DNA of 64,000 bases, from contig OY282378.1 of the NCBI GenBank assembly GCA_958295835.1, positions 3,497,694-3,561,693 on the forward strand. The letters run 5' to 3'. This document shows, one piece after another, positions 6,631 through 14,446 of this stretch; positions within the stretch are counted from its first letter, which is position 1, and every line of letters begins with the position of its first letter. The translations under genes and the position numbers were made by a program. The notes beneath the pieces are model-generated. The model was not told the DNA's origin and made no database searches. It saw only the letters and a list, made by a program, of their open reading frames with translations. The stretch comes from an uncultured Gammaproteobacteria bacterium. Its GTDB lineage: Bacteria > Pseudomonadota > Gammaproteobacteria > HK1.

Positions 6631-7833
6631 ATGACCCTGGCCTGGTCACGCATCGTCCTCCACGCCGACATGGATGCGTTCTACGCGGCGGTCGAGCAGC
6701 TCGATCGGCCGGAGCTGCGCGGCAAGGCGCTGCTGATCGGAGGGACGGGGCCGCGCGGGGTGGTGTCCACGGCGAGCTACGAGGCGCGCCCGTTCGGGGT
6801 CGGCAGCGCGATGCCCATGGCCGTCGCGCGGCGGCGCTGTCCGCACGCGATCGTGCTCCCGCCCCGCTTCGAGCGCTACCAGGCGGTCTCGAGGGTGGTG
6901 ATGCGCACCCTCGGCAACTTCTCGCCGCTCGTCGAACCCCTGAGCCTGGACGAGGCGTTCGTGGACATGACCGGATGCGGGACGCTGTTCGGCGAGCCGT
7001 GGGCGATGGGCGAGGCGGTGCGCCGCGCGATCTTCGAGGCCACGAAGCTCACCGTCTCGGTCGGGGCCTCCACCACCAAGTATGTCGCGAAGGTCGCCAG
7101 CGATCACCGCAAGCCCGACGGAATGACCGTGGTCGGCCCGGACGAGGTGATCGACTTTCTCCATCCATTGCCGATCGATCGGCTCTGGGGGGTGGGGCCG
7201 CGCACGCGCTCGCGGCTCGAGGCGCGGGGGCTGGACACTATCGGCGACGTCGCGGCGACCCCGCTCGATACCCTGGAGCGCTGGCTGGGCAGCCTCGGCG
7301 CCCACGTGCACGCCCTCGCGCACGGACGCGACGACCGTGCGGTGATCCCGGAGCGGGACGCGAAGAGCATCGGCTCGGAGAACACGCTGGACGCGGATGT
7401 CATCGGGGAGGCCGCCATCCGCCCCTGGCTGCTGCGGGCCGCGGACACCGTCGCGCGCCGGCTGCGCGGCGAGGGGCTGGAGGCGGCGGGGGTCCGGGTG
7501 AAGCTGCGCACGTCGGATTTCCGGCTGCATACGCGGCAAACCGTACTCGCCGGCGCGACCCACGCCACGCGGCCGATCATCGAAGCGGCGGAGTCGTTGC
7601 TGCGCGAGTTCGACCTCGGCGCGCCGGTGCGCCTCGTGGGCGTCGCCGCGTTCGACCTCCGGGAGGGGGAAGGGAATGGCGGCCGGCTCCATCAGCTCGA
7701 TCTGTTCGACGCCCCGCAGCGGGAGCACGACGAGCGGCTCGACCGGACCCTCGACGTGGTGCACGAGCGCTTCGGAGAGGACGCCCTCACCCGCGCCCGG
7801 CACCTCGATGCGGACCGCCGCTCCAGGCGTTGA
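6631..7833 (+). CDS. dinB: DNA polymerase IV (Y-family)
   Basis: 400-residue translesion polymerase. The catalytic palm shows HADMDAFYAAVEQ near residue 12 and PLSLDEAFVDMT near residue 105, which hold the metal-binding acidic residues. GVVSTASYEARPFGV, SVGASTTKYVAKVASD and WGVGPRT (helix-hairpin-helix) follow. The little-finger domain occupies about residues 235-345, and QLDLF near residue 354 is a sliding-clamp binding motif. It is normally SOS-controlled, but I see no LexA box and the gene appears to sit in the catabolic transcription unit. Its last 18 codons (EDALTRARHLDADRRSRR) are the first unit of a four-copy tandem array and lie beyond the usual family end. Confidence 0.95.
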   Translation: MTLAWSRIVLHADMDAFYAAVEQLDRPELRGKALLIGGTGPRGVVSTASYEARPFGVGSAMPMAVARRRCPHAIVLPPRFERYQAVSRVVMRTLGNFSPLVEPLSLDEAFVDMTGCGTLFGEPWAMGEAVRRAIFEATKLTVSVGASTTKYVAKVASDHRKPDGMTVVGPDEVIDFLHPLPIDRLWGVGPRTRSRLEARGLDTIGDVAATPLDTLERWLGSLGAHVHALAHGRDDRAVIPERDAKSIGSENTLDADVIGEAAIRPWLLRAADTVARRLRGEGLEAAGVRVKLRTSDFRLHTRQTVLAGATHATRPIIEAAESLLREFDLGAPVRLVGVAAFDLREGEGNGGRLHQLDLFDAPQREHDERLDRTLDVVHERFGEDALTRARHLDADRRSRR

Positions 7834-8319
7834 ACCGTGCGCGGCTGGCCGTCCACGGTCGGGGCAGTGGCGCGGTTGCGTGCGAAATTCGGAGGGCGCC
7901 CTCACCCGCGCCCGGCACCTCGACGCGGACCTCCGCTCCAGGCGTTGCACCGTGCGCGGCTGGCCGTCCACGATCGGCGCGGTGGTGCAGTCGTGTGCGA
8001 AATTCGGAGGGCGTCCTCGCCCGTGCCCGGTATCTCGACGCGGACTTCCGCTCCAGGCGTTGCACCGTGCGCGGCTGGCCGTACACGATCGGAGCAGTGG
8101 TGCAGTCGCGTACGAAATTCGGAGAAGGCGTCCTCGCCCGTGCCCGGTATCTCGACGCGGACCTCCGCTCCAGGCGTTGAACTGTGCGCGGCCTGCCGTA
8201 CACGATCGGGACGGTGATGCGGTCGTGTACGAAATGACGAGGAACGGTTCACGGTGGAGCTCATCATGCGCAGCTTGCCGTCCACGATCGGGGCGGTGGT
8301 GCGGTCGCGTGCGAAATGA
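7776..8319. repeat. Four ~115-bp tandem repeats of the dinB 3' end plus a partial fifth carrying the next gene's start
   Basis: The marker CTCCAGGCGTTG recurs at 7821, 7936, 8051 and 8168, giving periods of 115, 115 and 117 bp. Each unit contains the dinB C-terminal codons (TRARHLDAD.RSRR), a GTGCGCGGCTGGCCGTCCAC block and GTGCGAAATTCGGAG. A fifth, partial unit (about 8274-8315) leads into the real start of the UPF0280 gene. A copy of that start (GGTTCACGGTGGAGCTCATC, from about 8245) sits between units four and five. The copies are diverged and head-to-tail with no unique spacers. This fills the 482-bp gap between the genes, and I see no gene in it. Confidence 0.93.
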
Positions 8320-9308
8320 GGGGGCGGTTCACGGTGGAACTCATCAGCAGTGTCGGCGCCGATGCGGCAGCACAAGCCGGCTCGCACGTATCCGCGCTCG
8401 CGAACGGCGCGACCGCGTCGCGGCTGGACGGCGACCGCCTCTTCCTGCAGCACGGGCCGATCAACCTGGTCGTGTACGCCGATGGTGCCGCGAGGGCGGT
8501 CGAGAGTGCGTACCGCGCACTGATCGACGCCTTCCCCGGCTGGCTCGGCGCGCTGGTCGAGGAGCTGCCGCGCCTGCGCAGCCCCGAGTCCGCGCGCCTT
8601 GCGCCGCCGGCCGGAACGATCGCGCGCCGCATGGCCGCCGCGGTACGGGCCTGCACGAGCGGGTTCGTCACTCCGATGGCGGCGGTGGCCGGGGCGGTGG
8701 CCGACGAGGCGGTGGCGGTGCTCGCGGCGCGGCCGGGGATCGAGCGGGCGTACGTGAACAACGGCGGAGACGTCGCCCTGTACCTCGGCCCCGGAGCGCG
8801 CCTGTCGGTCGGCGTGGTGCCGTCGTTGCGCGAGGCGGCTCCCCGCGCGCGCGTCGAGATTGCGTACGATTCCGCCGTGCGCGGCGTGGCGACCAGCGGA
8901 TGGCAGGGCCGATCGCACTCGCTCGGAATCGCGGATGCGGTCACCGTGCTCGCGCGCAGCGCCGCGCTGGCCGACGCCGCCGCCACCCTGATCGCGAACG
9001 CGGTGGACGCCGATCATCCCGGCATCCGCCGCGTGCCGGCCCGCACCCTCGACGAAGACAGCGACCTCGGCGACCGCCTGGTCACGGTGGCGGTGCCCGA
9101 GCTGGACGCGGAGATGATCGGCGCGGCGCTCGCCGCCGGGGCTCGCGAGGCCGGCGCGCTGCGGGACCGAGGCGTCATCGAAGGGGCGGCGCTCACCGTG
9201 CAGGGACGCTGGCGCGTGCTCGACATGCCCGGCCTGGCGGCCTCGGCATCTGAAGCGCCGCCGGCCCCCGCCCACCGATCGGCCATGGTAGCCGGGACCC
9301 TCGCATGA
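8316..9308 (+). CDS. UPF0280 family (ApbE-like) protein
   Basis: 330 residues matching the UPF0280 family, a relative of ApbE flavin transferases. Recognisable blocks are RLDGDRLFLQHGPINLVVYADG near residues 36-56, GTIARRMAAAVRACTSGFVT, MAAVAGAVADEAV, AYVNNGGDVALYL, GVATSGWQGRSHSLGIADAVTVLA and DAAATLIANAV. The molecular role is unknown; in other genomes the family often lies beside hnr-type reductases, as here. ATG 8316 lacks a Shine-Dalgarno sequence, while GTG 8334 has GAGGGGG eight bases upstream. The duplicated copy of this start also keeps a purine-rich GAGGAA before its GTG, so initiation at 8334 is possible. The Ala/Pro-rich end belongs to a 116-bp repeat. Confidence 0.85.
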   Translation: MRGRFTVELISSVGADAAAQAGSHVSALANGATASRLDGDRLFLQHGPINLVVYADGAARAVESAYRALIDAFPGWLGALVEELPRLRSPESARLAPPAGTIARRMAAAVRACTSGFVTPMAAVAGAVADEAVAVLAARPGIERAYVNNGGDVALYLGPGARLSVGVVPSLREAAPRARVEIAYDSAVRGVATSGWQGRSHSLGIADAVTVLARSAALADAAATLIANAVDADHPGIRRVPARTLDEDSDLGDRLVTVAVPELDAEMIGAALAAGAREAGALRDRGVIEGAALTVQGRWRVLDMPGLAASASEAPPAPAHRSAMVAGTLA

Positions 9309-9540
9309 ACCACCGTTCCGGACATCGGCCCGTGCCCGACCTACCCGCCCCGGCGATCCCGGCACCCGAAGCGCCTCCGGCCCGCGTACACCGTCCGGTC
9401 ATGGTGGCCTGGACCCTCGCATGAACCACCGTTCCGGACATCGGCCCGTGCCCGACCTGCCCGCCCCGGTGATCCCGGCACCCGAAGCGCCGCCGGCCCG
9501 CGTACACCGACCGGCCATCACCAAGGCACGCCCGTGAGCC
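9228..9540. repeat. 116-bp tandem repeat (2.7 copies) across the UPF0280/hyuA junction
   Basis: GAAGCGCC recurs at 9252, 9368 and 9484 (periods 116 and 116), and ATGAACCACCGTTCCGGACA at 9305 and 9421 corresponds to the real hyuA start GTGAGCCACCGTCTCGCGGG at 9534. Each unit therefore joins the UPF0280 C-terminal codons to the hyuA N-terminal codons. UPF0280 uses the first copy for its stop and hyuA uses the last copy for its start; the middle copy is silent. Confidence 0.95.
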
Positions 9541-11630
9541 ACCGTCTCGCGGGCGTGGACGTGGGCGGCACGTTCACCGATCTGCTGTACCTGGACGAAT
9601 CATCGGGCGAGGTACGCCTCGCCAAGGTTCCGACCACCACCGGCAACCAGGCGTTCGGGGTGCTGGAGGCGCTGGACCGGGCCGGGGTCGATCTCGCATC
9701 CCTGGACCTGCTGGTGCACGGCACCACCACCACCACCAACGCCCTGCTGGAGCGCAAGCTCGCGCCGACCGGCCTGATCACCACCCACGGGTTCCGCGAC
9801 GTGCTGGAGCTGGGCCGCCGCACTCGGCCGAAATCCTACGGGCTGACCGGATGGTTCGAGCCCCTCATCCCCCGCGAACTGCGCCTGGAAGTGGCCGAAC
9901 GCATGGACGCGGAGGGCCGCGTGGTGGTCCCGCTGGACGAGGAGGCGGTGGCCCGTACGGCGCACGAGCTGCTCGCGCGGGGATGCGAATCGGTGGTGAT
10001 CCACTTCCTGCACGCCTACCGCAACCCCGAGCACGAGCGGCGGGCGAAGCGGATCGTGGCGGCGCTCTGGCCCAACGAATACGTCACCGCCGGCCACGAG
10101 ATCCTCTCCGAGTACCGTGAGTACGAACGCGGCACCGCCGCCGCGGTCAACGCCTGCGTGCAGCCGATCCTCGCGCGCTACCTCTCGCGCCTGGTCGAGG
10201 AGCTGGCGGCCCGCTCGTACCGGCGCGACGTCCTGGTCATGCGGGGCAACGGCGGCACCGTCTCGGCGCGGGCGGCGGCGGACAGCGCCGTGAACACGAT
10301 CATGTCCGGCCCCGCCTCGGGCGTGATCGCCGCCGCCCGCACCGCGGCGGAAGCGGGCTTCGAGAACGTGATCACCTGCGACATGGGCGGCACGAGCTGC
10401 GACGTGGGACTCATCCGCGACGGCGTACCGGCGGTCAGCTCGGAGCTGGAGGTGGAATACGCGGTGCCCATCCACGTGCCGATGGTGGACGTGCACAGCA
10501 TCGGCGCGGGCGGCGGCTCCATCGCCTTCGTCAACGAGGCGGGGCTCGTGCAGGTGGGGCCGGAAAGCGCCGGCGCCTCGCCCGGGCCGATCTGCTTCGG
10601 CCGCGGCGGCGAGCGGGTGACCATCACCGACGCCAACCTGCTCCTCGGCCGGCTCAACCCCCGCACGCTGCTGTCGGTGGAGCGGCCGGTTCCGCTCGAC
10701 GCGATCGCAACGCGGTTCGAGGCGCAGATCGGCGCGGTACTCGGGATCGGCGTGGAGGAGGCCGCGGCGGCGGTGCTGCGCATCGCCAACGACCGCATGG
10801 CGGGGGCGTTGCGCATGGTGTCGCTCGCGCGCGGGCACGATCCGCGCGACTTCGCGCTGTTCGCGTTCGGTGGCGCGGGCCCGCTGCACGCCGCGGAGCT
10901 GGCGCAGGAGCTGGGGATCCCCAAGGTGATCGTCCCTGCTCGTCCCGGAATCACGAACGCGCTCGGGTGCATGGTCGCGGATCTGCGCCACGACTACGTG
11001 CGCACGGTCAACACGCCGCTGGCCGCCCTGGACGTCGAGACCGTCCACGAGATCCTCGCCGGGCAGATCCGGCACGGAAACGAGATACTCGCGCGCGAGC
11101 GCGTCCCCTTCGATTCGGTGCGCGTGATCCACGCCGCGGACATGCAGTTCCAGGGGCAGAGCCACCTCCTCGGCGTCCCGCTCACCACGGCGACGCCGGC
11201 ACTCGACGAGCTGCAAGCACTCTTCGAGCGGGCCTACTGGAAACGCTTCGAGGTCGAGCTTCCGGAGATCCGCGCGGTACTGGTGAACCTGCACACGGCG
11301 GTGCTCGGGCGCCGCCCCGGCATCGCGCTCGCGGCGCTGGCCGGCGGGCGCGGCGCGAGGGACGAGGCCGGACAACCGGCAAATGGAGCACACGCGCCGC
11401 CGCCCGAAGGGCACGGCGTCGGCCGGGAGGCCGGGGAGCGGCGCGACGTCCTGTTCCCGGACGGGCGCCACGAGACCCCGATCCTGCGGCGTGAGTCCCT
11501 CGGGCCGGGCCACGCCCTGGAAGGACCGGCGATCATCGAGCAGCTCGATACGACGACCGTGCTGCCGCCCGGCTTTCGCGCCGCCGTCGATGACGCCGGC
11601 AACCTGATCATCCACGTCCCGGCCCCGTGA
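9534..11630 (+). CDS. hyuA: Hydantoinase/oxoprolinase A subunit (HyuA-like)
   Basis: 698-residue ATP-dependent hydantoinase/5-oxoprolinase alpha subunit of the actin-like ATPase fold. The N-terminus GVDVGGTFTDLLYL is the phosphate-binding loop. GTTTTTNALLE, DMGGTSCDVGLI near residue 285, IGAGGGSIAF and FGGAGPLHA near residue 446 are further nucleotide-site blocks. Such subunits activate a cyclic imide or lactam for ring opening but usually need a HyuB partner, and none is encoded nearby. Starting at GTG 9534 makes the protein begin four residues before the P-loop strand, as in relatives. In this context it could open a lactam formed after ring reduction; that is inference. Confidence 0.92.
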   Translation: MSHRLAGVDVGGTFTDLLYLDESSGEVRLAKVPTTTGNQAFGVLEALDRAGVDLASLDLLVHGTTTTTNALLERKLAPTGLITTHGFRDVLELGRRTRPKSYGLTGWFEPLIPRELRLEVAERMDAEGRVVVPLDEEAVARTAHELLARGCESVVIHFLHAYRNPEHERRAKRIVAALWPNEYVTAGHEILSEYREYERGTAAAVNACVQPILARYLSRLVEELAARSYRRDVLVMRGNGGTVSARAAADSAVNTIMSGPASGVIAAARTAAEAGFENVITCDMGGTSCDVGLIRDGVPAVSSELEVEYAVPIHVPMVDVHSIGAGGGSIAFVNEAGLVQVGPESAGASPGPICFGRGGERVTITDANLLLGRLNPRTLLSVERPVPLDAIATRFEAQIGAVLGIGVEEAAAAVLRIANDRMAGALRMVSLARGHDPRDFALFAFGGAGPLHAAELAQELGIPKVIVPARPGITNALGCMVADLRHDYVRTVNTPLAALDVETVHEILAGQIRHGNEILARERVPFDSVRVIHAADMQFQGQSHLLGVPLTTATPALDELQALFERAYWKRFEVELPEIRAVLVNLHTAVLGRRPGIALAALAGGRGARDEAGQPANGAHAPPPEGHGVGREAGERRDVLFPDGRHETPILRRESLGPGHALEGPAIIEQLDTTTVLPPGFRAAVDDAGNLIIHVPAP

Positions 11631-11776
11631 GCGGTGACCGATACGGAACGACCGCCATGAAACGGCGCCGCATCCGCTACCCGTCTCGAATTGCGAAGGC
11701 TTCCCTCCGAGAGGCCGGTCGGGCGAAGGCATACCGGGAGTACACTGCTTCGTCCCGCGCAAGGAGAACGACCGTC

Positions 11777-12559
11777 ATGCACCAACCCGCCACGACGCAC
11801 GTCGGGCCTCTCGGCTCCACCATCCATGTCCTGCGTGCCGATGCCGGGACCATCGCCGAGCTCGCCGCCATCGACTGGAACCGCTGCTTCCGCCGGGTCT
11901 GCCTCGATCCGGTGCGCGGGGTCATCGCCCTGATGGCGCCCTCGAACCTTCACGAGGACCTGACCAAGATCTTCGATGACATCGTGGACGCCGCGGGGAG
12001 CACCCTCGCCGGTGCGTCGAAGGGGCTCCGCAGTCCCCGACTTCGCGGGCGAGGCGAGCCGCCCGGCACAGGGATGGAGCCCGACTGCGCGTTCTACGTC
12101 GGCAAGCGCGCCAGAGGCTATCTCGCGGCCCTGACCGAAGGGGGGGAAGCGGAGGCCGAAGCCTTCATCGAGCACACCGCGCCCGATCTGGTGGTCGAGG
12201 TCGAAATCACGAGCGCCGACGCGGGCAAGGCCGAGCGCTACGGGGAGATGGAGGTACGGGAGCTGTGGCGGCTGCACGGCCGCAGGGGCACGAGGGAGTT
12301 GCGGGCGGAGTTCCTCGCCCTGAGTCCCGGGAGCGCGCCGCGCAATCTCGCCGCCTCGGAAGTCCTCCCGGGACTCACGCCGGACGACGTATGCGATGCG
12401 GTGGAAGGGGTGCGGCTCAGTCCAACCCGTGGTGGGCGCACGGAGGCGGTGGCCCGGATCGTGCGCCGCCGGCAACGCGCCAGCGTGCAGGTGCGTGAGG
12501 AGCGAGCGCCGTATCCCGCGCATCCCTTCCAGGCGGAGAGCGGCGTGACGCCTGGGTGA
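11777..12559 (+). CDS. Uma2 family (DUF820) putative restriction-like nuclease
   Basis: 260 residues with the PD-(D/E)xK nuclease core typical of Uma2: MEPDCAFYVG, then PDLVVEVEITSADAGKAERY and GEMEVRELW, supplying D, E and K-like positions around residues 97-160. Uma2 proteins are widespread in cyanobacteria and some proteobacteria, and their cellular role is not established. ATG 11777 is chosen for its AAGGAG nine bases upstream; 50 codons are open before it but look non-coding. A GAACGACCGYCATG word at this start is repeated 120 bp upstream (11646), hinting at one more junction duplication. The C-terminal 60 residues are Arg-rich and not family-like. Confidence 0.75.
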   Translation: MHQPATTHVGPLGSTIHVLRADAGTIAELAAIDWNRCFRRVCLDPVRGVIALMAPSNLHEDLTKIFDDIVDAAGSTLAGASKGLRSPRLRGRGEPPGTGMEPDCAFYVGKRARGYLAALTEGGEAEAEAFIEHTAPDLVVEVEITSADAGKAERYGEMEVRELWRLHGRRGTRELRAEFLALSPGSAPRNLAASEVLPGLTPDDVCDAVEGVRLSPTRGGRTEAVARIVRRRQRASVQVREERAPYPAHPFQAESGVTPG

Positions 12560-12851
12560 GCAAACCTGCATCACAGGACGCGGACGATTCGGGAGATGCC
12601 GACGTCGATGCTGCTCGTCGCGTTCGACCGGGTCCGACACGAAAGGATGTGCTTCAGGAAGCGCCTCGCCTGCACGCCCGCACCCTTACGATGATCGGTG
12701 ATGAGTACACGACCCGTATACGCGCAATTGCCTATGAAATGTGGAGAAAAAGTATGTTAGATTGGATGAATCGTATTAACAAGATGTCATTTGACTATCT
12801 ATGCTCATCGGGCAAGTGACCGAAAAGTCACACATTCCCGAGGAGGAAAAC
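12560..12851. promoter_or_regulatory. AT-rich upstream region of the polyol operon
   Basis: From about 12700 the sequence becomes clearly AT-rich compared with everything before it, with several TATGTT, TAGATT and TTGACT words, so a promoter for the following operon is likely here, although no single -35/-10 pair is convincing. AGGAGG lies six bases before the binding-protein ATG. An 87-codon open frame (12556-12819) shows no coding character. The AraC-type regulator encoded downstream would be expected to bind here. Confidence 0.45.
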
Positions 12852-14159
12852 ATGAAATCGCTTCGCAGTATTGCGCTCGGTCTGGCCATCGGCCTCGGCG
12901 GCGCGGCGACAACGGCAGCCGGCGAGCTGACCATCGCGACCGTGAACAACGGCCACATGATCGAAATGCAGAAATTGACGTCCGTGTTCGAAGAAGCCAA
13001 CCCGGGCATCACCGTGAAGTGGGTGACGTTGGAGGAAGGCGTCCTTCGCCAGCGCGTGACCACCGACATTTCGACGAAGGGCGGCCAGTTCGACGTCATG
13101 ACCATCGGCATGTACGAGGCCCCGATCTGGGGCGAGCGCGGCTGGCTCGAACCGCTGGAATTCGGTGCCGACTACGGTGTCGACGACATCCTGCCGGCGA
13201 TGAGGGGCGGGTTGTCCCACGACGGCACGCTGTATGCGGCGCCGTTTTATGGCGAAAGCTCGATGGTCATGTATCGCAAGGATCTTCTGGACGCGGCGGG
13301 GATGGACATGCCGGACAATCCGACCTGGGGCCATGTGCAGGATGCGGCGGCCGCCATGACGGATCGCGACAACGGCGTTTACGGCATCTGTTTGCGCGGA
13401 AAGCCGGGCTGGGGCGACAACATGGCCTTCCTGACCACGATGGCGAACTCCTTCGGTGCCCGCTGGTTCGACGAACAGTGGCGACCGCAACTGGATAGTC
13501 CCGCCTGGAACCATGCGGTGAGCTTCTACGTCAATCTGCTCACCAACCATGGTCCTCCGGGATCGGAGGCCAACAGCTTCAACGAGATCCTCGCGCTCAT
13601 GAACGAAGGCAAGTGCGGAATGTGGATCGACGCCACCATCGCGGCCAGCTTCGTCACCGACCCCGGTCAGTCGAAGGTCGCCGACAAGATCGCTTTCGCG
13701 CAGTCCCCTGTTGCCGTGACTTCCCGCGGCGCCAACTGGCTTTGGGCTTGGGCATTGGCAGTGCCGTCGGGGACCAACCAGGCGGACGAAGCAAAGACGT
13801 TCATCGAATGGGCGACCTCGCGGGAGTACATCGAGCTTGTGGCCGCCACCAATGGTTGGGGATCGGTTCCGACCGGCACCCGAACCTCGACCTACGAGAA
13901 TCGGAATTTCCTGGATGCGGCGCTCTTTGCCGAGGCCGAGCTGAAGGCAATCCTTTCGGCGGACCCATCGAACTCCACGCAGGATCCGACTCCCTACACC
14001 GGCGTCCAGTTTGCTGCGATACCGGAGTTTCAGGCGATCGGCATCGCCGTAGGTCAGCAAATGACCGCGGCTCTGGCCGGGAAGGTATCGGTTGCGGAGG
14101 CATTGGAAAACGCTCAAGACATCGCGGATCGCGAGATGCGCAAGGCGGGCTACTACTGA
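12852..14159 (+). CDS. Polyol/sugar ABC transporter substrate-binding protein
   Basis: 435-residue periplasmic binding protein of the SBP_bac_1 family, closest in appearance to SmoE/MtlE-type polyol receptors. Residues 1-24 form a signal peptide (KSLRSIALGLAIGLGGAATTAAG). The mature part starts ELTIATVNNGHMIEMQKL and carries FEEANPGITVKWVTLEEGVLRQ and a C-terminal ADREMRKAGYY. ATG 12852 is fixed by the signal peptide and a strong AGGAGG. First gene of a run (binding protein, two permeases, regulator, dehydrogenase, ATPase) that together would import and oxidise a hexitol. Confidence 0.92.
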   Translation: MKSLRSIALGLAIGLGGAATTAAGELTIATVNNGHMIEMQKLTSVFEEANPGITVKWVTLEEGVLRQRVTTDISTKGGQFDVMTIGMYEAPIWGERGWLEPLEFGADYGVDDILPAMRGGLSHDGTLYAAPFYGESSMVMYRKDLLDAAGMDMPDNPTWGHVQDAAAAMTDRDNGVYGICLRGKPGWGDNMAFLTTMANSFGARWFDEQWRPQLDSPAWNHAVSFYVNLLTNHGPPGSEANSFNEILALMNEGKCGMWIDATIAASFVTDPGQSKVADKIAFAQSPVAVTSRGANWLWAWALAVPSGTNQADEAKTFIEWATSREYIELVAATNGWGSVPTGTRTSTYENRNFLDAALFAEAELKAILSADPSNSTQDPTPYTGVQFAAIPEFQAIGIAVGQQMTAALAGKVSVAEALENAQDIADREMRKAGYY

Positions 14160-14198
14160 ATCGCCGTACCCGGCTCGGCAGCCGCACATCCCATCATT

Positions 14199-14224
14199 GC
14201 CCCGGGATCGCTCGACCCCGGGGC
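14199..14224 (+). terminator. GC-rich hairpin after the binding-protein gene
   Basis: GCCCCGGG pairs with CCCGGGGC across a 10-base loop, 40 bases after the stop. No T-run follows, so it may act as an mRNA-stabilising or partial termination hairpin that raises binding-protein output over the permeases, a common arrangement in ABC operons. The other ~220 bases up to the permease show nothing recognisable. Confidence 0.5.
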
Positions 14225-14446
14225 GTCATCCGCTCCCCCGTTTCATCTCCGGATGGGACCGAACGTCCCCCGACAAGGCCGTTGCTCCATGAGACCCGCG
14301 CATACGTCTCCATCAACGCACATCCTTGACGTTCTGAAAATTCGACTCGATCCTCCAACGTATCGCACAGTACCGCTGCCGTGTACGTGTCCTTGCCGCC
14401 CCGCCACTCGACATGCGCACCGGGGCATCGCTTCTGGAGGACATCA

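Noticed and set aside
6631..7833. LexA box controlling dinB
   Set aside because: No CTGT-N8-ACAG-like sequence was found in the upstream 400 bases, which consist of the hnr ghost and an IS scrap.
7776..8319. Regular direct repeats that could suggest a CRISPR array
   Set aside because: Units are about 115 bp, head-to-tail without unique spacers, contain coding ends of dinB, and no cas genes are near.
12556..12819. 87-codon frame before the polyol operon
   Set aside because: Spans a sharp composition change and the likely promoter region; no recognisable domain and no good ribosome site.
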